From Dyadobacter tibetensis Y620-1 (GTDB lineage: Bacteria; Bacteroidota; Bacteroidia; Cytophagales; Spirosomataceae), in assembly GCF_000566685.1 (NCBI RefSeq), contig NZ_AZQN01000009.1, forward strand, positions 62,001 to 126,000: DNA of 64,000 bases, in the 5' to 3' direction. Shown here piece by piece: positions 1 through 7,674 of the stretch (its first letter is position 1; the number at the start of each line of letters is the position of its first letter). The notes beneath the pieces are model-generated. The model searched no databases. It was not told the DNA's origin and was given only the letters and a program-made list of their open reading frames with translations. Both the position numbers and the translations under genes were made by a program.

Positions 1-472
1 ACTTTGCATCTCCCGTACGGGCTGCTTTTTCCAGTTTTTGCATTTTTTTCTCTACCGATTCCAAGTCTTTCAATTGAAGTTCGGCGTCGATAATTTCTTT
101 GTCAAAAACTGGGTCCACCCGCCCTTCTACATGGACAACATTCTCATCCTGAAAACAGCGTACTACATGAACGATGGCATCTACTTCTCGAATATTGGCA
201 AGAAATTTATTTCCTAATCCCGCACCCTGACTAGCACCTTTAACCAATCCAGCGATATCTACGAATTCCATTATGGTTGGAATGACTTTCTGAGGCTTTA
301 CCAGGGTCGTCAAAATTTCTAAACGTTCATCCGGAACGGTTACCACCCCTACGTTAGGCTCGATGGTACAAAAAGGATAGTTAGCAGCTTCGGCTATACC
401 CGTTGAAATCGCATTAAATAGTGTTGACTTACCTACATTGGGTAGTCCAACAATCCCACATTGAAGACTCAT
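1..472 (-). CDS. ychF: Redox-regulated ATPase/GTPase YchF, N-terminal part (runs off the left edge)
   Basis: Reading the minus strand from an ATG at 472 gives an open frame of about 157 codons with no stop before the window edge. It starts [17 protein letters not shown], which carries the P-loop GLPNVGKST at residues 9-17, followed by the [20 protein letters not shown] switch region and an HVVRCF strand. These are the signatures of the Obg-related YchF/OLA1 family, a universally conserved P-loop ATPase that binds ribosomes and is linked to stress responses. The C-terminal half, with the coiled coil and TGS domain, lies outside the window. The family call is firm; only the N-terminus can be judged. 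Confidence 0.95.
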   Translation of the reverse strand, partial: MSLQCGIVGLPNVGKSTLFNAISTGIAEAANYPFCTIEPNVGVVTVPDERLEILTTLVKPQKVIPTIMEFVDIAGLVKGASQGAGLGNKFLANIREVDAIVHVVRCFQDENVVHVEGRVDPVFDKEIIDAELQLKDLESVEKKMQKLEKAARTGDAK

Positions 473-596
473 TTATTGAAGCAAAAGATATTACAATTTA
501 TTTTATTGGTATGAAATACCATACCGAAAGGCAAAATTAATCAAAGTCGGGCAGTAATCCCCAGAATAATAAAGCTAAATGCAGGGGCAAAACCAA

Positions 597-622
597 AAGC
601 CTTCGGAGACTCTTCCAAAGGC
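597..622 (-). terminator. Probable terminator after the PUR-family gene
   Basis: GCCTTCGG (599-606) pairs with CCAAAGGC (615-622) with one mismatch around an 8-nt loop. Read on the minus strand the hairpin is followed by a T-rich stretch. It lies about 30 nt after the stop of the minus-strand gene ending at 652, so it fits intrinsic termination. Confidence 0.5.
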
Positions 623-651
623 CAATATTAGTCCGTAATTAAGCTAAATGA

Positions 652-972
652 TTAGTCCCATTTAAGGTCGGACTCTCCAATTATATTATATTCTTCCGGC
701 TTCGATTCGAACTGAGTAAAGTCTACTTCCGGCATGAGCTCAGTCTTAACATGATCTACAGCATCCTTTAAAGCCTCTGCAAACTTATCGAAGTCCTCTT
801 TATACAAAAACATTTTATGCTTTTCGTAAGTGAAGCCGTCTCCCTGAGGATGGCGTCGACTTTCGGTTATCGTCAAATAGTAATCATTTGACCTTGTCGA
901 CCGAACGTCAAAGAAGTAGGTCCGTTTTCCTGCCCTTACTCTTTTGGAGTAGATTTGCTCTCTGTCTTCCAC
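652..972 (-). CDS. PUR family DNA/RNA-binding protein (DUF3276)
   Basis: This 106-residue protein has the look of the single-PUR-repeat proteins of Bacteroidota and spirochaetes: a basic start with KRVRAGKRTYFFDVR, a beta-rich core with DYYLTITESRR and a helix around KMFLYKEDFDKFAEAL. Members related to Borrelia BpuR bind single-stranded DNA and RNA through this fold. No signal peptide or membrane segment is present, so it should be cytosolic. It is monocistronic, with a recognisable promoter just upstream and a hairpin downstream. Whether it acts on transcription or translation here cannot be told from sequence. Confidence 0.88.
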   Translation of the reverse strand: MEDREQIYSKRVRAGKRTYFFDVRSTRSNDYYLTITESRRHPQGDGFTYEKHKMFLYKEDFDKFAEALKDAVDHVKTELMPEVDFTQFESKPEEYNIIGESDLKWD

Positions 973-1003
973 TATTCTGGTTTTTTAAATAGGTTTTCGA
1001 ACG

Positions 1004-1033
1004 CTAAAATATAAAGTTTATTGCTTTGAACAA
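1004..1033 (-). promoter_or_regulatory. Bacteroidota-type promoter of the PUR gene
   Basis: On the minus strand TTG (complement of 1031-1033) is followed by 19 nt and then TATTTTAG (complement of 1004-1011), one base off the TAnnTTTG -7 box. It lies about 31 nt upstream of the start codon at 972. Confidence 0.5.
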
Positions 1034-1352
1034 AAAAAGCCTTGGATATTAGGCATATAAATTACCGAATGGAGCCTAAAGATGATAAGCGGTTGAGCAC
1101 CCATTAAAAAACTGGATTTCTATCTCCTAAGCTCCATCATGCATAGCGGAGGCAGGGCTACTGAGGTCGGACACACCAGGTATTTACATTAAAATAGTAC
1201 CAAATCAAGAATTATATAATAAATTTGCAGGATAGCCAATAATTTAAAGTGTTTTAGAGTTATTCTGTTTCCATTATAGCAAGTACCTATTTGAGCCGTA
1301 CCAATGTATAAGCTCAAAGCATTTTAAAGATGTTTCACATAAATAGAACGCT
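1034..1352. other. Intergenic region between divergent genes, no gene seen
   Basis: About 320 nt between the PUR promoter and the RlpA-like gene. I see no open frame with coding character and no tRNA. TAAATTTG at 1220-1227 matches the -7 box TAnnTTTG on the plus strand and could start the RlpA/DUF58 transcript, but no TTG sits at the proper distance, so I do not call it a promoter. Confidence 0.45.
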
Positions 1353-1802
1353 ATGTTTAAATTTCGCTTGTTTCTCTGTGTAGGTATCCTTACGATCTGG
1401 TCGTTACAGGAATCATCGGCACAGGTAATGCTTGGAGCCATCCAGAAAGGCAGAGCCTCTTATTATGCTCCATCATTTCACGGCAAAAAAACCGCCTTTG
1501 GCGAAACCTTTAAAACAACGGAGCTTTCAGCAGCTCACCCCACCTATCCTCTCAATACCATGTTGGAAGTCACCAACTTGGACAATAATGAAAAAGTAGT
1601 CGTACGGGTTAATGATCGAGGTCCATTTGCTAAAAGCAGAATCATTGACTTAAGTAAAGAAGCCGCAAAGTTACTCGGTATCGTATCCAAAGGCGTGGCC
1701 AACGTGGCGGTTCGAGTAGTAGGTATGGAAGGCATGATTTTCTTAGGCATGCACGAAGATGCTGATGTAAAGACCGGCAAAATAATCTCCTTAGCTCCCT
1801 AA
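1353..1802 (+). CDS. Septal ring lytic transglycosylase RlpA family protein
   Basis: The 149-residue protein begins with a signal peptide (about residues 1-23, ending near SSAQ) followed by a single double-psi beta-barrel. Family hallmarks are GRASYY at about 33, the KTAFGE stretch and the paired motifs VRVNDRGPF and RIIDLSKEAAKLLG. RlpA-type barrels act on peptidoglycan glycan strands or bind them at division sites. The protein lacks the C-terminal SPOR domain of E. coli RlpA, which is common for short family members. The DUF58 gene starts 5 nt after its stop, so the two are probably co-transcribed. Enzymatic activity of this short form is uncertain. Confidence 0.9.
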   Translation: MFKFRLFLCVGILTIWSLQESSAQVMLGAIQKGRASYYAPSFHGKKTAFGETFKTTELSAAHPTYPLNTMLEVTNLDNNEKVVVRVNDRGPFAKSRIIDLSKEAAKLLGIVSKGVANVAVRVVGMEGMIFLGMHEDADVKTGKIISLAP

Positions 1803-1807
1803 AATAT

Positions 1808-2722
1808 ATGAAGCAGTTTAAGATGGATCTTAGCCAGATCAGAGCCTTTGGCAATCTGGAATTTCTGGCCCGACAGCTTGTCGAAGGATTCATCACGGGG
1901 TTGCACAAATCCCCTTTTCATGGATTTTCTGTGGAGTTTGCTGAGCATAAGCTATATAATGCAGGAGAGTCGACAAGATACATCGATTGGAAGGTATTGG
2001 CCAAAACGGACCGCTTGTATGTGAAGCGATACGAAGAGGAAACCAACTTGCGCTGTAACATTCTACTCGATGTTTCTTCGTCCATGTATTACCCTTTGGC
2101 CACCCACGGAAAATTAACCTTCAGTGTGATGGCAGCAGCAAGTCTTACCTACTTGCTTCAACGACAAAAGGATGCCGTGGGACTATGTACCTTCGCCGAA
2201 GATATACGGCTTCAAACTCCGGTGAAGTCTACTCCCTCCCATGCGCATACCCTGATGATGACCCTTGAAGAGCTGCTTAAAAATGAACCTGAACAACAAA
2301 AGACCTCAGTTGCAGCGGTCCTGCATCAGATTGCAGCAAAAATACATAAACGCTCGCTGGTAGTGATATTCAGTGATATGTTCGCCGATCCCAGCCAACA
2401 GGATGAGCTCTTTCCTGCCCTTCAGCACCTGCGTCACAAGCTTCATGAAGTACTACTGTTTCATGTAACGGACCGACGGACGGAGCGGAGCTTTGACTTT
2501 GAAAACCGCCCCTATGAGTTTGTAGATCTAGAAACCGGTGAGAAACTCAAACTACAGCCTCAGCAGATTCGACAACAATATCAGGAAACGGCCGATCGTT
2601 TTTATAACAACCTAAAACTCCGCTGTGGCCAATTTAAAATTGATTTTATAGAGGCGGACATCGCCGACGGCTTCGAACCGATCTTATCGGCCTACTTGGC
2701 GAAGCATGCCAAAATGCGCTAG
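1808..2722 (+). CDS. DUF58 domain-containing protein (vWA-like)
   Basis: The 304-residue protein has the DUF58 core: YNAGESTRYIDWKVLAKTD, then YVKRYEEETN, then the von Willebrand A strand LLDVSSSM, whose DxSxS is the metal-ion-dependent adhesion site. No membrane segment is evident. In Bacteroidota such proteins usually sit in MoxR ATPase/BatA gene sets and are thought to help MoxR-type chaperones; here no MoxR gene is adjacent and the partner is an RlpA-like gene 5 nt upstream. The start ATG at 1808 fits that spacing. A link to envelope or cell-wall assembly is only inferred from context. Confidence 0.9.
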   Translation: MKQFKMDLSQIRAFGNLEFLARQLVEGFITGLHKSPFHGFSVEFAEHKLYNAGESTRYIDWKVLAKTDRLYVKRYEEETNLRCNILLDVSSSMYYPLATHGKLTFSVMAAASLTYLLQRQKDAVGLCTFAEDIRLQTPVKSTPSHAHTLMMTLEELLKNEPEQQKTSVAAVLHQIAAKIHKRSLVVIFSDMFADPSQQDELFPALQHLRHKLHEVLLFHVTDRRTERSFDFENRPYEFVDLETGEKLKLQPQQIRQQYQETADRFYNNLKLRCGQFKIDFIEADIADGFEPILSAYLAKHAKMR

Positions 2723-2724
2723 TT

Positions 2725-4092
2725 TCAGCGAAATATCTCCATAAACAGCTGATCCAGATGAGCCACAGGTACGATTTCAATCTTGGCTCTTTTCAGATCT
2801 ATCCCCTTGCTGTTGTATTTTGAAATGTACATTTTTTCGAAGCCCAGCTTTTCCGCTTCCGATACCCTACTCTCAATACGACTTACGGCTCTCACCTCCC
2901 CCCCGAGCCCCACTTCAGCAGCAAAACATACCGATGATGGCAAAAAACGATCTTCGTAAGAAGACACCAGTGATGCCACCACGGCCAGATCAATCGCTGG
3001 ATCCTCTACCTTTAGTCCTCCGGCCACATTTAAGAATACATCTTGCATTCCCAAACGGAATCCCCCGCGCTTCTCCAGGACTGCCAGCAGCATCTGAAGC
3101 CGTTTGGCATCGAAACCAGTGCTGCTCCGCTGCGGTGTTCCATAATTGGCTACTGAAACAAGGGACTGGATTTCGATAAGCAGGGGACGGTTACCTTCCA
3201 TCATAGACCCGATGGTAATGCCACTGACAGGCTCATCGCGCTGAGAAATCAAGATTTCCGAAGGATTACTTACCTGCCGAAGCCCGTCGCTGTTCATCTC
3301 ATAAATTCCCAGTTCTGAGGTGCTACCAAACCTATTTTTCATAGTTCGTAAAATCCGGTAGGTCGTATGCCTATCCCCTTCAAATTGCAATACTGTATCG
3401 ACCATATGCTCCAGCACTTTGGGTCCGGCCAGGGAGCCCTCCTTGGTAATATGGCCAATCAGAAATACAGGAATCCCTGTCTCTTTGGCAAATTTCATGA
3501 ATTCGGCGGTACATTCCCTCACCTGAGAGACCGATCCTGCTCCCGATTCAATATAGGCCGATTGCATAGTTTGAATAGAATCTACAACCAGTACATCGGG
3601 TTTGAATTCTTCTATCTGTTTAAAAATGGACGCAGTCTGAGTTTCTGTGAGTATATAACAGTGATCGCTCTTAGAGGTCATTCTTTCGGCCCGCATCTTA
3701 ATCTGTTGTTCGGACTCCTCTCCGGAAACATACAAAACACGCTTTTGCCCCAGGGTAAGTGCGATCTGCAACATCAGGGTAGACTTCCCAATACCGGGCT
3801 CCCCGCCTATAAGCACCAAAGAACCTTGCACTATACCTCCGCCCAAAACCCTATTTAACTCCTGATCAACGGTGATAATTCTTGGCTCATTTTCATAAAT
3901 AATCTCGGCAATAGCCTTAGGCCTCCCCCCAAAACTGATGGACTTCCATGATACAGAAGTCAACTTATCTTCCTTTTCAATAACCTCCTGGACGAAGGTA
4001 TTCCATTCGCTGCAGGAAGGGCAACGCCCTATCCATTTGGGTGAGTTATAGCCACATTCTTGGCAAAAATAGGCAGTTTTGGCTTTAGCCAT
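2725..4092 (-). CDS. radA: DNA repair protein RadA
   Basis: RadA is a RecA-like hexameric helicase that promotes branch migration in homologous recombination. All diagnostic parts are visible in the 455 residues: an N-terminal zinc finger C-x2-C-x11-C-x2-C (CQECGYNSPKWIGRCPSC), Walker A GGEPGIGKST near residue 90, the RadA-specific KNRFG motif followed by STSELGIYEM, and a C-terminal Lon-protease-like domain with LFLNVAGG-type sequence. The length matches the family. It converges with the DUF58 gene with only 2 nt between stops. Confidence 0.97.
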   Translation of the reverse strand: MAKAKTAYFCQECGYNSPKWIGRCPSCSEWNTFVQEVIEKEDKLTSVSWKSISFGGRPKAIAEIIYENEPRIITVDQELNRVLGGGIVQGSLVLIGGEPGIGKSTLMLQIALTLGQKRVLYVSGEESEQQIKMRAERMTSKSDHCYILTETQTASIFKQIEEFKPDVLVVDSIQTMQSAYIESGAGSVSQVRECTAEFMKFAKETGIPVFLIGHITKEGSLAGPKVLEHMVDTVLQFEGDRHTTYRILRTMKNRFGSTSELGIYEMNSDGLRQVSNPSEILISQRDEPVSGITIGSMMEGNRPLLIEIQSLVSVANYGTPQRSSTGFDAKRLQMLLAVLEKRGGFRLGMQDVFLNVAGGLKVEDPAIDLAVVASLVSSYEDRFLPSSVCFAAEVGLGGEVRAVSRIESRVSEAEKLGFEKMYISKYNSKGIDLKRAKIEIVPVAHLDQLFMEIFR

Positions 4093-4248
4093 AAGGGGTA
4101 TTTGGTTTTGAGTTGTCTGAATAAAAGCGTGGATATCAAAAAAATGTTCAAATATGGAAAGCTTTTCGACGTTAACTCAATAAATATAGCCTTTTGGAAT
4201 AATTTTAGTAGGCTATCTATGCCAGCATATCACCATTATCTATTAGCC

Positions 4249-4965
4249 ATGAAAAAAAAACGTATTAACTTAACTGCTCTCCTACTTTTTCTGGCCCTTG
4301 CCCCGATGGCACAGGCACAAATGAAAGGATTTGCCTTTGGGATTAAAGGCGGTGTCAATCTGTCGCGGCTTACCATGGGCGATGTATTTACCACCAGATA
4401 CGACGACAACGGGAATCCTTATCTTGGCTTTGACGGAAAAGAAGTAAAAGATAATTTAAAACAAAGTTTCGATACCCGAACCGGAGGAGTAGGTGGAATT
4501 TACGTCCGTTTTGGTAAAACATTATTCGTTCAGCCGGAGCTTCTCGTTTCTACCAAAGGGGGAAGTTTCGATATTATTAGAAATGATAACGACAACCCTA
4601 CCACACAAAAGGTAAATATTAAATACAGCAATATTGATGTCCCATTACTTATAGGACTTAAAGGAGGCCCCTTTCGGGTATTGGCTGGACCCGTTACTTC
4701 CTTTCGTATTGGCGATAACCAAAAACTCTCTGAGGCTCTTCGGGAGTACTCTTCCAATTTTAATGATGCCCTCGCAGAGGCCACCTTTGGCTATCAGGTT
4801 GGAGTTGGGCTGGATATAGGTAATTTTAGCCTCGACGTCCGTAACGAAGGGTCCTTTACCAACCTTGCTTCATTTCAGGTAAATGGCGCCCCGGTCAATG
4901 GAGGCACCACTGTTAGGCAGAAGATCAATTCATGGCAGGTCACCTTAGGCATCAAACTATTGTAA
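4249..4965 (+). CDS. PorT-family outer membrane beta-barrel protein
   Basis: I place the start at ATG 4249, giving 238 residues that open with a clean signal peptide (MKKKRINLTALLLF to MAQAQ); the frame extends back to 4060, but that extension overlaps the radA start region and would destroy the signal. The mature part starts FAFGIKGGVNLSRL, the typical first strand of the small eight-stranded outer-membrane barrels of Bacteroidota, and shows alternating strands up to the last one, WQVTLGIKLL. Its specific role is unknown. It is followed by a terminator-like hairpin. Confidence 0.82.
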   Translation: MKKKRINLTALLLFLALAPMAQAQMKGFAFGIKGGVNLSRLTMGDVFTTRYDDNGNPYLGFDGKEVKDNLKQSFDTRTGGVGGIYVRFGKTLFVQPELLVSTKGGSFDIIRNDNDNPTTQKVNIKYSNIDVPLLIGLKGGPFRVLAGPVTSFRIGDNQKLSEALREYSSNFNDALAEATFGYQVGVGLDIGNFSLDVRNEGSFTNLASFQVNGAPVNGGTTVRQKINSWQVTLGIKLL

Positions 4966-4984
4966 AATACCGGGTTAAAAACGA

Positions 4985-5023
4985 AACAAGCAGCCTTCGA
5001 TCCAAGCGATGGCTGCTGTTTTA
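4985..5023 (+). terminator. Terminator between convergent genes
   Basis: AGCAGCC (4989-4995) pairs with GGCTGCT (5011-5017), and GTTTT follows. It lies 20 nt after the barrel gene stop and before the convergent LytTR gene, so it may work in both directions. Confidence 0.6.
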
Positions 5024-5061
5024 ATTAAATAACCCACTAATTTAATTTCACCCAAAAAAAA

Positions 5062-5460
5062 TTATGCACTAATCCGCCACACTTTCCGGTCGAGCCAAGA
5101 TGCAATTTCCTTGACTTTCCGACGGGCGACAATTACCTCCTTCCCCTCCACCAGTTTTAAGATGCGGTCATCGTCGGTGCGGCCAGTGATAAAGTTAGCG
5201 TTGACCACATATGATTTATGTACTCTCAAAAAATTGATTGCTAAGTTCTCGGAAAGGGCTTTCAATGTTTTGGAAACCAGAAACCGTTTCCCTCCGGTAG
5301 TATAGATAAACGAATAATTACCTTCTCCCTGAATAAAAATTATTGCCTCAGGAGAAATATACTGTGTATGCCCCATGATTTGAACCGCAATCGGTAACGA
5401 AGACTTACGGGAAGCTCTTGGAGCGACACGTCTATAAGCAGAAGTAGTATAATTTTCCAT
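5062..5460 (-). CDS. LytTR-type DNA-binding transcriptional regulator
   Basis: The 132 residues consist almost entirely of one LytTR domain: the beta-rich start IMGHTQYISPEAIIFIQGEGNY, the strand-helix SKTLKALSENL, and FLRVHKSYVVNANFI, the most conserved block of the family. No receiver domain is attached and no histidine kinase is next to it, so it is an orphan single-domain regulator. LytTR proteins bind short direct repeats upstream of target promoters. Its targets cannot be derived from the window. Confidence 0.9.
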   Translation of the reverse strand: MENYTTSAYRRVAPRASRKSSLPIAVQIMGHTQYISPEAIIFIQGEGNYSFIYTTGGKRFLVSKTLKALSENLAINFLRVHKSYVVNANFITGRTDDDRILKLVEGKEVIVARRKVKEIASWLDRKVWRISA

Positions 5461-5496
5461 AACGTAATAAGGTTTATATTAGGAAGTTCGACATGT

Positions 5497-5504
5497 CAAA
5501 TTTA
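5497..5504 (-). promoter_or_regulatory. Possible -7 box for the LytTR gene
   Basis: CAAATTTA on the plus strand reads TAAATTTG on the minus strand, matching TAnnTTTG, 36 nt upstream of the start codon. No good TTG box accompanies it. Confidence 0.35.
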
Positions 5505-5701
5505 ATCAGGTTTCTGCTCGAATAAAAGCTGCAGCAGAGACTACAAAAATCACAACTCCTTTACAATCAACATTTTAACGATTTATTGGGAAGCAAATGA
5601 GGTAAGCACACCCAGTAAATCACGTAATTTTACGTATATCTATTTTGGCTAATTCTCTACCTGATTTTCATATTTGGCCGGAGATACCACCAATATTTTC
5701 C

Positions 5702-5730
5702 TTGGCATCACTGAAGTTTATTTATCTTTG
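5702..5730 (+). promoter_or_regulatory. Bacteroidota-type promoter of pheS
   Basis: TTG (5702-5704), 18 nt spacer, TATCTTTG (5723-5730): an exact match to TTG-N17-20-TAnnTTTG. This predicts a 5' leader of about 85 nt before pheS, with no clear attenuator hairpin that I can see. Confidence 0.7.
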
Positions 5731-5820
5731 CCAGTAAAAATTACTCCTTATTTGCCCCTAACGGAAAGAACTATAGGGTCAACATTTCAAAGTCGCTAAA
5801 AGAAATTAAATATAATTACC

Positions 5821-6861
5821 ATGATTGCCGATCGCGTAAGAGAATACATCGTCGAAATAGAAAAGAGTAGTGTAAGTAATAAGGAAGAGCTCGAAGCTTT
5901 CCGGATGCGATTTATAAGCAAGAAAGGGGTTTTAACTGAACTATTTGATGGACTGAAATCGGCTCCTGCTGAAGACCGCCGTGCCTTGGGGCAGGAATTA
6001 AATGCCCTGAAAAACTTAGCGCAGGATAGGTTTAAGGAATTCAATGAGACCATCGAAAATGGTTCGGAAAAAGAATTAAGTGCAACCGTCGATTTATCTC
6101 TGCCAGTTACACCCGGAGAACAGGGGGCCCTTCACCCGCTTTCGATTGTTAAACGACGGATCATCGAAATATTCGAGCGCATGGGCTTTAATGTCTCTTA
6201 TGGGCCAGAAATTGAAAAGGATTGGTATAACTTCAGCGCATTGAATTTTGCCGACAACCACCCTGCCAGAGAAATGCAGGATACTTTTTTTATATCCAAA
6301 AGCGAGGTGGCTACCAGAGAGGACGTGCTCCTTCGAACACATACCTCTAACGTACAGGTCAGACTTATGGAAAGGCAGAAACCACCAATCCGCTCCATTA
6401 TGCCAGGAAGAGTGTTTCGAAATGAAGCAATCTCGGCCCGGGCCCATTGCGTTTTTCACCAGGTGGAAGGCCTATATATCGATCGTTCCGTTTCTTTTAA
6501 GGACCTAAAGGACACCCTTTATCATTTTGCCAAGGAAATGTTTGGAAAGGATACAAAGATAAGGCTGCGCCCCTCCTATTTTCCCTTCACGGAGCCTAGT
6601 GCGGAAATAGACGTATCCTGTTTCATTTGCGGGGGTTCTGGCTGTAATATCTGTAAGCATAGCGGTTGGGTAGAAATTGGTGGCTCGGGAATGGTAGATC
6701 CTAATGTACTGGAAAATTGCGGCATAGACAGCAATGAATATACAGGCTTCGCCTTTGGAATGGGTGTAGAACGTATCACCATGCTACGCTATGGCATTAA
6801 TGACCTAAGGCTATTCACGGAAAATGATATCCGATTTATAAGACAGTTTCAGGGAGCCTGA
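5821..6861 (+). CDS. pheS: Phenylalanine--tRNA ligase alpha subunit
   Basis: PheS is the catalytic subunit of the alpha2beta2 synthetase that charges tRNA-Phe. The 346 residues show an N-terminal coiled-coil arm (1-90), class II motif 2 (RVFRNEAISARAHCVFHQVE) and motif 3 (GFAFGMGVERITMLRYGI) near the C-terminus. Between them lies a cysteine-rich loop CFICGGSGCNICKHSGW, with spacing that could bind zinc, as in other Bacteroidota PheS. The beta subunit gene pheT is not adjacent; separation of pheS and pheT is common in this phylum. The start ATG 5821 matches the family N-terminus. Confidence 0.97.
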   Translation: MIADRVREYIVEIEKSSVSNKEELEAFRMRFISKKGVLTELFDGLKSAPAEDRRALGQELNALKNLAQDRFKEFNETIENGSEKELSATVDLSLPVTPGEQGALHPLSIVKRRIIEIFERMGFNVSYGPEIEKDWYNFSALNFADNHPAREMQDTFFISKSEVATREDVLLRTHTSNVQVRLMERQKPPIRSIMPGRVFRNEAISARAHCVFHQVEGLYIDRSVSFKDLKDTLYHFAKEMFGKDTKIRLRPSYFPFTEPSAEIDVSCFICGGSGCNICKHSGWVEIGGSGMVDPNVLENCGIDSNEYTGFAFGMGVERITMLRYGINDLRLFTENDIRFIRQFQGA

Positions 6862-6863
6862 TC

Positions 6864-6913
6864 TAAAAACAAAAAACGTTTCAGATAACCTGAAGCGTTT
6901 TTTGTTTTTTTAA
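6864..6913. terminator. Strong bidirectional terminator after pheS
   Basis: The arms AAAAACAAAAAACGTTTCAG and CTGAAGCGTTTTTTG pair around a 5-nt loop, with A-rich and T-rich flanks on either side. It serves pheS and, read the other way, the minus-strand esterase-like gene whose stop lies inside it. Confidence 0.85.
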
Positions 6914-7641
6914 AATCTGGTACTTAAATAATGGTTTAAGATTCTATGCCAAGCGCCCCATTCATGGGCAAAATCGGGACCCCAATCATCCATTTCATGT
7001 CCTACCATCTTACCATTTAATACCTCCGATAAGGCTCGGGTATACTCCGGATGCTCGTGAGCACCGGAGCCTGTTATCAGGTGAATATGTCGGCTACTGC
7101 GATATAAGTTAAGGTGCGATTCAACCTTCAAATTGGGTAGGTAATGTATGGGTGAATTGAAATAGACATTAGTGTCATAGTATCCGTTAGTATACAGACT
7201 TAGATCATAACAACCACTCATCCCAATCACTCCTCCAAAGATATCTGGATGTTTGAAATAGAGGTTAGCAGCATGTAAAGCTCCGAAGGCAGCGCCTCCC
7301 GTTACAATCAAATTCTGAGGACTGGTCGTGTTCCTAATAAATGGCACCACCTCCTGGTAAATATAATCGTTGAAGGCCTGATGCCTTACCCCTTGCTCCT
7401 CGCCACTCATGTATGGGTTAAGCCAGCTTTCGCCATTAATACTATTCACGCAATAAACCTTCACCTTTCCCTGGTCAATATGCTGGCTGATACTATTGAT
7501 AAGCCCCATCTGCTCATATTCCAGAAAGTGTGACTGCGCCGTAGGAATCAGCAAAAGCGCAAAACCATAATGACCATAAGTGGCAACTTCCATGTCCTTG
7601 TTCAGCAAGGGGCTAAACCAACTCGTTACCGTTTTTTCCAT
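6910..7641 (-). CDS. Alpha/beta-hydrolase esterase-family protein with a replaced nucleophile
   Basis: The 243-residue protein has the esterase family layout: MEVATYGHYGFALLLIPT at the N-terminus, the nucleophile-elbow strand LIVTGGAAFGALHAANLYF and the following GVIGMSGCYDLS, then a C-terminal HEWGAWH. In this family the elbow normally reads G-x-S-x-G; here it reads G-A-A-F-G, with alanine (GCC) at the serine position. It may therefore be a non-catalytic pseudoenzyme or use another chemistry. It starts 33 nt after the ATP-grasp gene and is probably co-transcribed with it. The fold is fairly sure; enzymatic activity is doubtful. Confidence 0.8.
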   Translation of the reverse strand: MEKTVTSWFSPLLNKDMEVATYGHYGFALLLIPTAQSHFLEYEQMGLINSISQHIDQGKVKVYCVNSINGESWLNPYMSGEEQGVRHQAFNDYIYQEVVPFIRNTTSPQNLIVTGGAAFGALHAANLYFKHPDIFGGVIGMSGCYDLSLYTNGYYDTNVYFNSPIHYLPNLKVESHLNLYRSSRHIHLITGSGAHEHPEYTRALSEVLNGKMVGHEMDDWGPDFAHEWGAWHRILNHYLSTRF

Positions 7642-7674
7642 ACTGTGTGTATATTTTTACATATTATTTAGCTC

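Noticed and set aside
2820-3858. Plus-strand frames of 119 and 163 codons across the radA gene
   Set aside because: They are antisense shadows of radA, have no family character and are rich in improbable residues; radA itself has every motif.
4060-4248. N-terminal extension of the beta-barrel frame
   Set aside because: It overlaps the radA start region and would bury a clean signal peptide that begins at ATG 4249.
6094-6508. Frames of 121 and 86 codons inside pheS
   Set aside because: Shadows of pheS; no signal, domain or promoter.
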